The notes below the pieces were generated by a model, which did no database searches, was not told the DNA's origin, and saw only the letters and a program-made list of their open reading frames with translations. Made by a program: the position numbers and the translations under genes. From Microbacterium indicum DSM 19969 (lineage in GTDB: Bacteria; Actinomycetota; Actinomycetes; Actinomycetales; Microbacteriaceae): 64,000 nt of DNA. Location of the stretch: NCBI RefSeq assembly GCF_000422385.1, contig NZ_AULR01000003.1, positions 186,001 to 250,000 on the forward strand. The letters are read 5' to 3'. This document shows positions 34,460 through 43,893 of this stretch, piece by piece (position 1 is the first letter of the stretch; each line of letters begins with the position of its first letter).

Positions 34460-36036
34460 GCGTTCTCAGCATCACGGATCTCGTCGTCGAGACGACGGCG
34501 GACGAGCCCGTCGAGCTCGTGCACGGCGTCTCGCTCGACGTCGCGCCCGGCGAAGCCCTCGGCGTCGTGGGGGAGTCGGGTTCGGGCAAGAGCCTCACCG
34601 TGCTCTCCTCGATGGGACTGCTGCCCGCCGGCGTGCGCCGGGCGTCCGGATCCATCCGCCTCGACGGCGTCGAGATCACGGGGCACGACGAGCGTGCGAT
34701 GCGGGGGATCCGCGGGCGCACGGCCGCGATGGTGTTCCAGGACCCGATGTCGTCGCTCAACCCGCTGCGGTCGGTCGGCGCCCAGGTCGCGACGGCCGTG
34801 CGGGTGCACCGGCCCGACCTGTCGCGCAGGCGGGCGCGGGAGCGCGCCGTCGAGCTGCTCCGCTCGGTCGGGATCCGCGACGCGGCCGAGCGCGCGGCGA
34901 CCCGGCCGCACCAGTGGTCGGGCGGCATGCGGCAGCGCGCCATGATCGCGATGGCGATCGCCCACGACCCGCTTCTGCTCATCGCCGACGAGCCGACGAC
35001 GGCGCTCGACGTCACGGTCCAGGCGCAGGTCATGGGCCTCATCGACGAGGTGCGCGAGCGGACGGGGAGCGCCCTCGTCCTCATCACGCACGACCTCGGT
35101 CTCGTCGCCGAGCACACCGACCGGATCGCGGTGATGAACGCGGGCCGGGTCGTCGAGACGGGGCCCACGCTCGGCCTGCTGCGCGGGCCGGAGCATCCCT
35201 ACACGCGGCACCTGCTCGCCGCGCGGCCCGAGGCGATCGAGCCCTCGCGCCCGTCGGCCGAGGGGGCCGGCGCCCTCGCGCTGGACGCCCAGAACATCGT
35301 CGTCGAGTACGCCGTGCCCGGGCAGGAGCCCGTGCGCGCCGTCGACGACGTCTCGGTGCAGGTGCGGCCGGGGGAGACCGTGGCGATCGTCGGAGAATCC
35401 GGGTGCGGGAAGTCGTCGCTCGCCCGCGCGATCCTCGGGATCCAGCGCGCGACGTCCGGCGTCGTGCGGCTGGGCGACGAGGAGGTCCCGGCGTCGCTCG
35501 CGGCGCGCAGCGCCGCCCAGCGCGAGGGCGCCCAGCTCGTCTTCCAGGACCCGTATTCTGCGCTCGATCCCCGGCTCACGGTGGGAGAGATCGTCGCCGA
35601 GCCGCTCAGGATCCGCCGCTCGTACCGCCGGGACCGGGTCGAGGACCTGCTCGCCGACGTCGGGCTCGACGCGGCCTTCGCTTCGCGTCTGCCCGGCGAG
35701 CTGTCGGGCGGTCAGCGCCAGCGCGTGGGCATCGCGCGTGCACTCGCCCTCCGGCCGAAGCTCCTGATCCTCGACGAGCCGGTGTCGGCGCTCGACGTCT
35801 CGATCCAGGCCCAGGTGCTCGAGCTCCTCGACGATCTGCAGCGCCGTCACGCGCTCGGCTACCTCTTCATCTCGCACGATCTCGGCGTCGTCCGCAATGT
35901 CGCCGACCGGGTCGTCGTCATGCAGGAGGGCCGCGTCGTCGAGGAGGCACCCGCCGCCGAGGTCTTCTCCGCTCCGCGGCACCCGTACACGCGCGTCCTC
36001 CTCGACGCCGTGCCCCGCATCCCCGATGCGCTCTGA
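34456..36036 (+). CDS. Fused DppD-DppF ABC ATPase
   Basis: 526 residues carrying two complete ATPase domains. First (about 1-255): GESGSGKSL, WSGGMRQRAMIAMAI, LIADEPTTALDVT. Second (275-526): GESGCGKSS, LSGGQRQRVGIARAL, ILDEPVSALDVS. Both end with the oligopeptide-type tail HPYTRHLL and HPYTRVLL. In enteric bacteria these are two proteins; the fusion is common in actinobacteria and proteobacteria. It drives the two permeases upstream. Confidence 0.94.
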   Translation: MSVLSITDLVVETTADEPVELVHGVSLDVAPGEALGVVGESGSGKSLTVLSSMGLLPAGVRRASGSIRLDGVEITGHDERAMRGIRGRTAAMVFQDPMSSLNPLRSVGAQVATAVRVHRPDLSRRRARERAVELLRSVGIRDAAERAATRPHQWSGGMRQRAMIAMAIAHDPLLLIADEPTTALDVTVQAQVMGLIDEVRERTGSALVLITHDLGLVAEHTDRIAVMNAGRVVETGPTLGLLRGPEHPYTRHLLAARPEAIEPSRPSAEGAGALALDAQNIVVEYAVPGQEPVRAVDDVSVQVRPGETVAIVGESGCGKSSLARAILGIQRATSGVVRLGDEEVPASLAARSAAQREGAQLVFQDPYSALDPRLTVGEIVAEPLRIRRSYRRDRVEDLLADVGLDAAFASRLPGELSGGQRQRVGIARALALRPKLLILDEPVSALDVSIQAQVLELLDDLQRRHALGYLFISHDLGVVRNVADRVVVMQEGRVVEEAPAAEVFSAPRHPYTRVLLDAVPRIPDAL

Positions 36037-36084
36037 TCCCGATCCACGCACCGTCCCGAACGCACCTCATCGAAAGGCATGACC

Positions 36085-37620
36085 ATGACCACGACCAGAC
36101 GCCGCGTCCTCGCGGCAGGATCCGCGCTCGCCGCGGGAACCCTCGCCCTCGCGGGCTGCGCGGGCGGCTTCGCCGACGACGCAGCCGCCGGAGGCGAGGC
36201 CGCCCCGACCTCGATCACGGCCGCGCTCGCGACCGACCCGACCTCGATGGACCCGATCAAGGCCGGCGCCCTCGTCGTCCTGTCGGTCTTCTTCCACACC
36301 TTCGACCAGCTGACGTCGATCTCGGCCGACGGCGAGCTCGAGCCCGGGCTCGCGCAGTCGTGGACCGCGAACGACGACGTGACCGAATGGGACTTTGCGC
36401 TCGCCCCCGACGTCACCGCGAGCAACGGCGAGGCCATCACGGCCGACGACGTCGTGTTCACCTACGAGACGATCCTCGCCGACCCCACGGGCGAGAACTA
36501 CGCGTACCTGAGCGCCGTCGACTCGGTCGAGAAGATCGACGACCTCACGGTGCGCTTCCACCTGAACGCGCCGTTCTCGGCGTTCCCGCGCAACACCTCG
36601 CTGATCTCCATCGTCCCTGCCGACACCTACCAGGAGATGGGCGCCGACGCGTTCGCGGCCGCACCCGTCGGATCCGGCCCCTACGTCTTCGACAGCATCC
36701 AGCGCGGCGTCGGGTACGACCTGAAGCGGAACGACGACTACTGGGGCGACGCGCCGGCATACGACGAGATCACCTTCCAGCCCGTGACGTCGGACGAGTC
36801 GCGCGCCAACGGCGTGCTCTCGGGCAGCCTCGACGTCGCCCAGATCGGCCCGACCCAGGTGGAGAGCGTCGACGCGAGCGGCCAGGCGCAGGTCTCGTCC
36901 GGTCTCTCGAACGGCGTCGTCTTCCTCGGCGTCAACTCGACGAGCGGTGTCCTCGCGGACCAGCGGGTGCGGGAGGCGGTGTCGCTCGCGATCGACAAGC
37001 AGGCCATCACCGACAACCTGCTCATGGGGCTCGCGGAGCCGGCGTCCTCGATGCTCGCCCCCGCGGTCGAGGGATCCTCGGACGACGTCACCGACGCGGG
37101 CTACGACCCCGAGCGGGCGAAGGAGCTGCTGGCCGAGGCCGGGTACGCGGGCGAGGCGATCCCGTTCGACTACGCGACCGACGGGCGCATCCCCCTGTCC
37201 TCCGAGGTCGCGCAGACGATCCAGGGCTATCTGCAGGACGTCGGCATCTCCGTCGAGATGAACGGCGCCGACCAGGCGAGCCACACCCTCAAGGTGAAGA
37301 ACAAGGAGTTCGGCGGCATCTACCTGAACACGTGGGCGCCGTCCACGCTCGACGGCGACCTGCCGCTCACGTCGCTCTACGAGCCGGCCGGCGAGAACAA
37401 CTACGCGCAGGATCCGAAGACCGAGGAGCTCGCGATCGAGCAGCGCGGAGTCGTCGGCGACGATCGCGAGGCGGCGTTCGCCGAGCTGCTGCAGTACAGC
37501 AACGACGAGGGATACTTCGTTCCGCTGTACGTGCCCATGAACAGCTTCGCGGCCGCGCCGGCGCTCGACTTCACGCCGCGCGCCGACGGCCTCTACGACT
37601 TCACCGAGACGAGCGAATGA
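36085..37620 (+). CDS. Family 5 solute-binding lipoprotein
   Basis: 511 residues. ATG 36085 is preferred to ATG 36079 because GAAAGG is 7 nt from the former and only 1 nt from the latter. A twin-arginine-like RRRVLAAGSALAAG precedes lipobox LAGC (Cys25). Mature domain: TALATDPTSMDP-like start (AALATDPTSMDPIKAG), VVFTYETILADP and GSGPYVFDSIQRGVGYDLKRNDDYWGD, the SBP_bac_5 signature. It presents the ligand to the permeases. Its stop overlaps the amidohydrolase start. Confidence 0.92.
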   Translation: MTTTRRRVLAAGSALAAGTLALAGCAGGFADDAAAGGEAAPTSITAALATDPTSMDPIKAGALVVLSVFFHTFDQLTSISADGELEPGLAQSWTANDDVTEWDFALAPDVTASNGEAITADDVVFTYETILADPTGENYAYLSAVDSVEKIDDLTVRFHLNAPFSAFPRNTSLISIVPADTYQEMGADAFAAAPVGSGPYVFDSIQRGVGYDLKRNDDYWGDAPAYDEITFQPVTSDESRANGVLSGSLDVAQIGPTQVESVDASGQAQVSSGLSNGVVFLGVNSTSGVLADQRVREAVSLAIDKQAITDNLLMGLAEPASSMLAPAVEGSSDDVTDAGYDPERAKELLAEAGYAGEAIPFDYATDGRIPLSSEVAQTIQGYLQDVGISVEMNGADQASHTLKVKNKEFGGIYLNTWAPSTLDGDLPLTSLYEPAGENNYAQDPKTEELAIEQRGVVGDDREAAFAELLQYSNDEGYFVPLYVPMNSFAAAPALDFTPRADGLYDFTETSE

Positions 37621-38831
37621 TGAGCCAGACGATCCTCGCCGACGTCCGCCCCTGGGGCGGAGCACCCTCCGACGTCGTCCTCGACGGAGACCGGATCGAT
37701 CGGATCCTGCCCGCCGGATCCGGCGAGCCCGGCGCCCGGGTCGGGGGGCGCGGTCGGATCCTCCTGCCCTCGTTCAGCGACGTGCACGTGCACCTCGACT
37801 CGACCCGCATCGGGCTTCCGTTCCGCCCGCACACGGGGTCGCCCGGGGTCTGGAACATGATGCTCAACGACCGGGACAACTGGCGCGGCGCCGAGGAGTC
37901 GCTGGCGTGGCGCACGACCGAGACGCTCGGACGGATGATCGCCCGCGGCACGACGACGGTGCGCACCTACGCGCAGGTCGACGTCGATGCGGGGCTCGAG
38001 AAGCTCGACGCGGTCCTCGCCGCGAAGGAGACCCACGCGGGCCGCGCCGAGGTCCAGATCATGGCGTTCCCGCAGGCGGGGCTGCTGCGGGAGGACGGGT
38101 CGGCGGAGGTCCTCGACCGCGCGATGGCGAACGGCGCCGACGTCGTCGGCGGCATCGATCCGTGCGCCCTCGACCGAGACCCCGTGCGCCACCTCGACAT
38201 CGTGTTCGGCCTCGCCGAGAAGCACGGAGCGCAGATCGACATCCACCTGCACGAGCCCGACCAGCTCGCGCGCTTCTCGGCCGAGCTGATCGTCGAGCGC
38301 ACGCGCGCCCTCGACATGCGCGGCCGCGTCACGGTCTCCCACGGGTACGGTCTCGGCCGGCTGCCCGAGGGCGAGCTGCGGGCGCTCCTCGAGCAGTTCC
38401 GCGAGCTCGACATCGCGATGGCGACCGTCGCGCCGCCGACCCCGCTCCCGACGCTTCTCCTCGCCGAGTACGGGATCCGCCTCGGCCTCGGCGAGGACGG
38501 CCAGCGCGACTACTGGTCGCCCTACGGGAACTGCGACATGCTCGACCGCGCGTGGCAGATGGCCTTCACCAACGGCTTCCGCCACGATCGCGACATCGAG
38601 CACGTCGCGGCCGTCGCGACGATGGGCGGCAGGTCGGTGTTCGGATCCGCGCCCGCGCTCGCGGGAGCGGACGACCGGCCGGGGCTCGCCTCGGGCGACC
38701 CCGCCGACCTCGTCCTCGTGCCCGGCGACACCGTGGCGGCGGCCGTCATGGACCGCGGCGCCGACCGCACCGTGCTCTTCCGCGGCGCCGTCGTCGCCGA
38801 CGGGCTCGCCCTCGCGGGGGCCGCCGCGTGA
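37617..38831 (+). CDS. Cytosine deaminase-like metal-dependent amidohydrolase
   Basis: 404 residues. Metal ligands: HVHLD (PSFSDVHVHLDS) near the N-terminus, HLHEPDQ in the middle, SHGYGLG and LGEDGQRDYWSPYGNCD near the end. GGIDPCALDRDPVRHLDIVF matches the CodA/TRZ-ATZ group. It probably deaminates or opens a small N-heterocycle brought in by the ABC importer upstream. Glycine replaces the usual Ala after SH, and the last metal-site Asp is in an altered context, so it may not act on cytosine itself. ATG overlaps the upstream stop; a second ATG follows at once. Confidence 0.8.
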   Translation: MMSQTILADVRPWGGAPSDVVLDGDRIDRILPAGSGEPGARVGGRGRILLPSFSDVHVHLDSTRIGLPFRPHTGSPGVWNMMLNDRDNWRGAEESLAWRTTETLGRMIARGTTTVRTYAQVDVDAGLEKLDAVLAAKETHAGRAEVQIMAFPQAGLLREDGSAEVLDRAMANGADVVGGIDPCALDRDPVRHLDIVFGLAEKHGAQIDIHLHEPDQLARFSAELIVERTRALDMRGRVTVSHGYGLGRLPEGELRALLEQFRELDIAMATVAPPTPLPTLLLAEYGIRLGLGEDGQRDYWSPYGNCDMLDRAWQMAFTNGFRHDRDIEHVAAVATMGGRSVFGSAPALAGADDRPGLASGDPADLVLVPGDTVAAAVMDRGADRTVLFRGAVVADGLALAGAAA

Positions 38832-39808
38832 CGCTGATCCTCACCGCGTCCGAGCTCGAGGGACTCGTCGACCGCCGCGCGACGATCGAGGCCGTCGCGA
38901 ACGTCTTCGCCGAGATCGCGCGGGGCGAGGCGGATCAGCCCGCCCCGACCTCGATGGCGACGGCCGCGGCGACGGGCCGCTACGTCCTCATGTCGGCGCT
39001 CTCCGACAGCTCGGGCTCCGCGGCCGTCAAGCTGCTCGCCGACGTTCCGGACAACGCGGCGCGCGGGCTGCCGACGCAGCGATCGGTCATCGCGCTCGTC
39101 GACCGCGTCGACGGCGGCGTGCGGGCGATCCTGCACGGCGGCGTGCCCACGCGCGTGCGCACCGCGGCGGCGAGTGCCGTCGCGACCCGGGCGCTCGCCC
39201 GCGAGGACTCGCGCGTGCTCGGCCTCGTCGGCGCGGGCAACCTCGCCCGCGAGCACATCCTGCAGCTGCGGGAGGTGCGCGCGTTCGACCGGGTCGTCGT
39301 CTGGTCGCGCACGCGGGAGCGGGCCGAGGCGCTCGCGGCGGAGGACCTCGGCGCCCCGGCGGAGGCCGTCGCCGACGTCGCCTCGGTGTTCGCCGCCGCC
39401 GACGTCGTGTGCACCCTGACGCCGTCGGTCGAGCCGATCGTGCGCGGCGAGTGGCTGCGCCCCGGCCAGCACGTGAACATCGTCGGCGCGCGGCCGCGTC
39501 CGACGGAGCGCGAGGTCGACGCCGCGACCATGGCGCGCGGCCCGATCTGGGTCGACGACCTCGCGACGGCCGAGACCAAGTCGGGCGATCTCCTGCTCGC
39601 GATCGCCGAGGGATCCGTCGCCCTCTCCGACGTCGCGGGCTCGGTCGGGCAGGCGATCGTCGGGGCCGCGCCCGGCCGGTCGAGCGACGAGGAGATCACA
39701 CTCTTCGACTCGGTCGGGATCGGGGCGCAAGACCTCGCGATCGCCGACGTCCTGGTCGCCGCGGCGCGGGATCGCGGCGTCGGCACCGAGATCGACCTCA
39801 CGTCGTGA
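38828..39808 (+). CDS. Ornithine cyclodeaminase / mu-crystallin family protein
   Basis: 326 residues, GTG start overlapping the amidohydrolase stop. Rossmann motif LGLVGAGNLAREHILQLREV (residues 120-140) and the substrate-side segments AAVKLLADVPDN and RTAAASAVATRALA are typical of OCD/Pro-reductase family members. Members include ornithine cyclodeaminase, pyrroline-2-carboxylate reductase and ketimine reductases. In this setting it may reduce or deaminate the product of the amidohydrolase, but the substrate is unknown. Last gene before the allantoin transport and breakdown genes. Confidence 0.8.
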   Translation: MTLILTASELEGLVDRRATIEAVANVFAEIARGEADQPAPTSMATAAATGRYVLMSALSDSSGSAAVKLLADVPDNAARGLPTQRSVIALVDRVDGGVRAILHGGVPTRVRTAAASAVATRALAREDSRVLGLVGAGNLAREHILQLREVRAFDRVVVWSRTRERAEALAAEDLGAPAEAVADVASVFAAADVVCTLTPSVEPIVRGEWLRPGQHVNIVGARPRPTEREVDAATMARGPIWVDDLATAETKSGDLLLAIAEGSVALSDVAGSVGQAIVGAAPGRSSDEEITLFDSVGIGAQDLAIADVLVAAARDRGVGTEIDLTS

Positions 39809-39818
39809 CGCGCCCCGC

Positions 39819-39850
39819 GAAACTCGGCCGAAACACCCCGCTTCTAGGGT
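39819..39850 (+). promoter_or_regulatory. GlnR-like box and -10 of the allantoin permease
   Basis: GAAAC (39819-39823), 6 nt, GAAAC (39830-39834), 10 nt, TAGGGT (39845-39850). GTGAC at 39805 is further upstream out of phase. Here an untranslated leader of about 30 nt with GGAGAG precedes the ATG at 39886. Confidence 0.65.
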
Positions 39851-39885
39851 GGGGCGACACTTCCCCCGCACGCACGGAGAGCGCC

Positions 39886-41376
39886 ATGTCCGTTTCGCAG
39901 CCCGCGACCGCCTCCCGGTCCGACGCCGCATTCCAGTTCGACACCGAGGTGGGCTCCGACACGAGCCCGCTGCTCATCAACGACGACCTCGCGCCGCTGC
40001 CGCGCGAGCGGCGCCGCTGGGGCGCGGCCTCGATCTTCAACGTCTGGACCAACGACGTGCAGTCGCTCGCGGGTTACACACTCGCGGCGAGCCTGTTCAT
40101 CACGAGCGGCATCAACGGGTGGTGGGTCTTCGCGGCGATCGTCCTCGCGGGCTTCGTCATCAACTTCCTCGTCGACCTCACGGGCCGGCCGAGCGTGAAG
40201 TACGGCATCCCGTACGCCGTCATGGCGCGCTCGGCGATGGGCGTGCGGGGCGCCCAGTTCCCGGCGCTGATCCGCGGCATCGTCGCCATCTTCTGGTACG
40301 GCGCGCAGACGTACTTCGCCTCGCAGGCGGTCGCGCTCGCGCTCGACGCCGTATTCGGATCCCCGGATCTCCCGCTCTTCCTCGGCATGGACGCGATCGA
40401 CTGGGTCTCCTACGTGCTCGTCGTCGCGCTCCAGCTCGCGCTCTTCATCCGCGGCATCGCGTGGATCGAGCGCTTCCTGAACTTCGCGGGGCCTGCGGTC
40501 TACGTCGTGATGATCGCGCTGCTCGTGATGATCTGGGTCGCGGCGGGCGACGAGATGCTGCCCGCCGTCGCGTCGATCTTCTCGTCGAACGACGTCACCG
40601 GCTGGGCTGCGGTCGGTGCCTTCGTCGGGGTGGTGGGCTCGATGATCGCGTACTTCTCCGCCGTCGTCATCAACTACGGCGACTTCTCGCGCTTCGCGCG
40701 GTCGCGGCGATCCATGCGGCTCGGGAACTTCCTGGGCCTGCCCGTGAGCCTCGCGCTCTTCAGCTTCCTGACCCTCTTCATCACGGCCGGCTCCTACGTC
40801 GTTTTCCAGGGCGGAAAGGGCGACCCCATCGACAGCCCCGCCGAGATCGTGGGCCTGACGGGATCCGTCGCACTCTCGATCCTCGCCGCGATCGTGTTCG
40901 TCGTCGCGACCGTCGGCGTCAACCTCGTCGCGAACTTCATCCCCCCGGCCTTCGACGTGTCGAACCTCGCGCCGCACCGCATCAGCTTCCGCACGGGAGG
41001 GTGGATCACGGGCGCGATCGGCTTCGTGATCGGCGCACTGTGGGTGTCGACCATCGACCGCGTGGGCTTCCCGGTCTTCGTCGACACGCTCGGCGCGGTC
41101 CTCGCGCCCCTCTACGGCGTCCTCGTCGCCGACTACTACATCGTGCAGAAGCGCACTCTCGTCGTGCCGGACCTGTACTCGATGGATCCGCGCGGGCGCT
41201 ACTGGTACCGCGGGGGCTGGAACGTGCGCGCCGTCGTGGCGGTGCTCGTGGCCGCGGTGTTCTCGGTCTCGGCGGTGTGGATCCCCGCGCTGGCCTTCCT
41301 CAGCGGCTTCGCCTGGATCATCGGCGCCCTGCTCGGCGGCGCGCTGTACGTCACGGCGATGGCCGCCCGCCGGTGA
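39886..41376 (+). CDS. pucI: Allantoin permease (NCS1 family)
   Basis: 496 residues, about 12 membrane segments. WGAASIFNVWTNDVQSLAGY, YGIPYAVMARSAMGVRGAQFP and WYGAQTYFASQAVAL are hallmark segments of the Mhp1/PucI group (proton- or sodium-linked hydantoin and allantoin carriers). Position between urate degradation genes and allantoinase makes allantoin the best ligand. Its promoter carries the control box shared with the urate genes. Confidence 0.9.
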   Translation: MSVSQPATASRSDAAFQFDTEVGSDTSPLLINDDLAPLPRERRRWGAASIFNVWTNDVQSLAGYTLAASLFITSGINGWWVFAAIVLAGFVINFLVDLTGRPSVKYGIPYAVMARSAMGVRGAQFPALIRGIVAIFWYGAQTYFASQAVALALDAVFGSPDLPLFLGMDAIDWVSYVLVVALQLALFIRGIAWIERFLNFAGPAVYVVMIALLVMIWVAAGDEMLPAVASIFSSNDVTGWAAVGAFVGVVGSMIAYFSAVVINYGDFSRFARSRRSMRLGNFLGLPVSLALFSFLTLFITAGSYVVFQGGKGDPIDSPAEIVGLTGSVALSILAAIVFVVATVGVNLVANFIPPAFDVSNLAPHRISFRTGGWITGAIGFVIGALWVSTIDRVGFPVFVDTLGAVLAPLYGVLVADYYIVQKRTLVVPDLYSMDPRGRYWYRGGWNVRAVVAVLVAAVFSVSAVWIPALAFLSGFAWIIGALLGGALYVTAMAARR

Positions 41377-41410
41377 TCGCGTGACAGGCCATCGCATTAC
41401 CCTCGAACCC

Positions 41411-42787
41411 GTGACCCCCGACGTGCAGAACCCCAGCTCCATCGCGGCCCGCCGCACCTTCGTGAACGGCTCGTTCCGGCCGGCGACCGTGCGCATCTCG
41501 GGCGGCCGCATCAGCGGGATCGGGCGCTTCGATCCGTCGGCCGACGTCGTGCTCGACGAGGGCCAGGCGCTCCTGCCCGGTCTCGTCGACAGCCACGTGC
41601 ACTTCAACGAGCCGGGCCGCACCGACTGGGAAGGCTTCGAGACCGGGTCCGCCGCCGCGGCGGCCGGCGGCGTCACGACTGTCGTCGAGATGCCGCTCAA
41701 CTCCGTGCCCGTCACGACGACCCCCGAGGCGCTCGCCGAGAAGCGCGCGGCGATCGCCGGCAAGCTCGCGGTCGACGTCGCCTACTGGGGCGGCGCCGTC
41801 CCCGAGAACCTCGGATCCCTCGGCGGCCTCCTCGACGCGGGCGTCGTCGGCGTCAAGTGCTTCCTCGCCCCGAGCGGCATCGACGAGTTCGGCTACCTCA
41901 CGGCGGCGCAGCTCGAGCAGGCCCTCGCCGAGCTCGCCGAGCGCGACGGCCTGCTGATCGCGCACGCCGAGCTCGAGCACCTCCTCGGGCCGTCGTCCGG
42001 CCCCGTGTTCACCGACTTCGTCGCGTCGCGCCCCGCCGAGAGCGAGATCGAGGCCGTGCGCCTCGTCGTCGAGGCGGCGCGGAAGACGGGCGCCCGCGCG
42101 CACATCGTGCACGTCTCGTCGGCCGGCGCCGTCGAGCTCGTGCGCCGCGCGAAGGCCGACGGCGTGCGGATCACGATCGAGACCTGCCCGCACTACCTCG
42201 TGCTCGACCCCGCCGAGCTTCCCGACGGCGAGGGGCGCTTCAAGTGCTGCCCGCCCGTGCGCGGCGGCGACGACCGCGACGCGCTGTGGGCCGGCGTGCT
42301 CGACGGCACGATCGACGCGATCGTCAGCGACCACTCGCCCGCGACCGCCGAGCTCAAGAACGAGTCGGATCTCGGCGTCGCCTGGGGCGGCCTCTCGGGC
42401 GTCCAGACGGGGCTCCGCGCCGTGTGGGGCGAGGCCCGCCGCCGCGGTATCGAGCTCGCCGAGATCCTCCCGGCGTTCACGACGGGCCCCGCCGCGATCG
42501 TCCGCCTCGCGCGCGGCGAGATCGAGCGCGAGGCGCCCGCGCACCTCGTCGTCTTCGAGCCCGACGGCGAGGCCGTCCTCGCCGCCGACGAGCTCGCGTA
42601 CCGCAACAGGATCTCCGCCTGGGTGGGCCAGCCGCTCGCGGGCCGCGTCGTCGCGACGTACCTGCACGGATCCCTCATCTTCTCCGCAGACGCGGGGCTC
42701 ACGCAGCGCGCGGGCCGCGAGGTCTTCCCGACCGACCACGAGCAGCTCGAGGGCGTCGTCGAATACGGCACGGGGCTGGGCCGGTGA
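41411..42787 (+). CDS. allB: Allantoinase
   Basis: 458 residues. The GTG at 41411 is chosen because TACCCT (41398-41403) lies 7 nt upstream; the frame is open to 41381. Metal-dependent cyclic amidohydrolase: LVDSHVHFNEPGRTDWEGFE, carbamylated Lys in VGVKCFLAPSGIDEFG, HIVHVSSAGAVEL, ETCPHYLVL and IVSDHSPAT. It opens allantoin to allantoate. It is followed with a 4-nt overlap by the acetamidase-like gene, so it heads a coupled five-gene run to 48009. Its own leaderless -10 suggests partly independent expression from pucI. Confidence 0.95.
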   Translation: MTPDVQNPSSIAARRTFVNGSFRPATVRISGGRISGIGRFDPSADVVLDEGQALLPGLVDSHVHFNEPGRTDWEGFETGSAAAAAGGVTTVVEMPLNSVPVTTTPEALAEKRAAIAGKLAVDVAYWGGAVPENLGSLGGLLDAGVVGVKCFLAPSGIDEFGYLTAAQLEQALAELAERDGLLIAHAELEHLLGPSSGPVFTDFVASRPAESEIEAVRLVVEAARKTGARAHIVHVSSAGAVELVRRAKADGVRITIETCPHYLVLDPAELPDGEGRFKCCPPVRGGDDRDALWAGVLDGTIDAIVSDHSPATAELKNESDLGVAWGGLSGVQTGLRAVWGEARRRGIELAEILPAFTTGPAAIVRLARGEIEREAPAHLVVFEPDGEAVLAADELAYRNRISAWVGQPLAGRVVATYLHGSLIFSADAGLTQRAGREVFPTDHEQLEGVVEYGTGLGR

Positions 42788-43893
42788 ACCGCTTCGGCGT
42801 GGGCGACGCGGTTCTCGCCGACCTGCCAATCCTCCAGCCGGGATCGGGCCTGCCCGAGGGCGTCGCCTACCTGAGCGCCGAGCCCGCGAACGTCCTCTGG
42901 GGCCGCCTGCCGTCGCGCGCCGACGCGCCCGTCCTGACGATCGCGTCGGGTCAGCGGGTCGTCGTCGACACGGTCAGCCACGAGGGGATCCTCCCCGATC
43001 AGGGCCAGGATCCCGTCGCCTTCTTCGGCCGACACGGCGTCGCGCCCGAGCAGGTCCTCGACGACGCGAAGGCCATCGCCGCGACGAGCCCGCGCGACGC
43101 CGCGGCCGACGGCCCGCACGTCGTCACGGGCCCGATCTTCGTCGATGGCGCCGAGCCGGGCGACCTCCTGCGGATCACGGTCGACGGCCTGCAGCCGCGC
43201 GTTCCGTACGGCGCGATCAGCAACCGCCACGGCAAGGGCGCGCTCCCGGGCGTGCTGCCGCGATCGGGCGACACGGTGAGCGTCTTCGCGCCGGTCGAGG
43301 AGCGGGGCGGGAAGCTCGTCGGCACGCTCCCGCGCCAGGAGGGATCCGTGCGCGACGTGGCCTTCCCGCTCGCGCCCTTCCTCGGCACCATGGGCGTCGC
43401 ACCCGACGCCGACGAGCGGCCGCACTCGGTGCCGCCCGCGGCGTTCGGCGGCAACATCGACATCAAGCTCCTCGTGGAGGGGACCCAGCTCTTCCTCCCC
43501 GTGCAGGTCGCGGGCGCGCTCGCCTACGTGGGCGACCCGCACTTCGCGCAGGGCGACGGCGAGGTCGCGCTCACGGCGCTCGAGGCGTCGCTGCGCGCGA
43601 CCCTGACCTTCGACGTCATCCCGGCCGCCGAGGCGCGCGCCGAGTTCGGCGAGGTCGCCGGTCCGCTCGTGCGCACCCCCGAGTACCTCGTCCCGACGGG
43701 TCTCGACCCCGATCTCGGCGAGGCGATGCGCCGGGCGGTCCGCGCGGCGCTCGACCTCCTCGAGGCGCGCTACGGCATGGCCGAGCACCTCGCCTACGCC
43801 TACCTGTCGGCCGCGGTCGACTTCGACATCTCGCAGGTGGTCGACATCACCTGCGGCGTCCACGCCCGCATCCGGGAGGCCGACTTCTCATGA
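42784..43893 (+). CDS. Acetamidase/formamidase family amide hydrolase
   Basis: 369 residues, GTG start overlapping allB. Family landmarks: VVVDTVSHEGILPDQGQDPV, GPIFVDGAEPGDLLRITVDG, SNRHGKGALPG, and PPAAFGGNIDIKLLVEGTQLFLPVQV, then YVGDPHFAQGDGEVALTALE. These are the metal-site and core segments of the FmdA/AmdA group. Members release ammonia from formamide or short amides. Placed between allantoinase and the aminotransferase PucG, it is a candidate for hydrolysing a ureide-derived amide such as oxamate or formamide; this is inference from position. Confidence 0.85.
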   Translation: MNRFGVGDAVLADLPILQPGSGLPEGVAYLSAEPANVLWGRLPSRADAPVLTIASGQRVVVDTVSHEGILPDQGQDPVAFFGRHGVAPEQVLDDAKAIAATSPRDAAADGPHVVTGPIFVDGAEPGDLLRITVDGLQPRVPYGAISNRHGKGALPGVLPRSGDTVSVFAPVEERGGKLVGTLPRQEGSVRDVAFPLAPFLGTMGVAPDADERPHSVPPAAFGGNIDIKLLVEGTQLFLPVQVAGALAYVGDPHFAQGDGEVALTALEASLRATLTFDVIPAAEARAEFGEVAGPLVRTPEYLVPTGLDPDLGEAMRRAVRAALDLLEARYGMAEHLAYAYLSAAVDFDISQVVDITCGVHARIREADFS

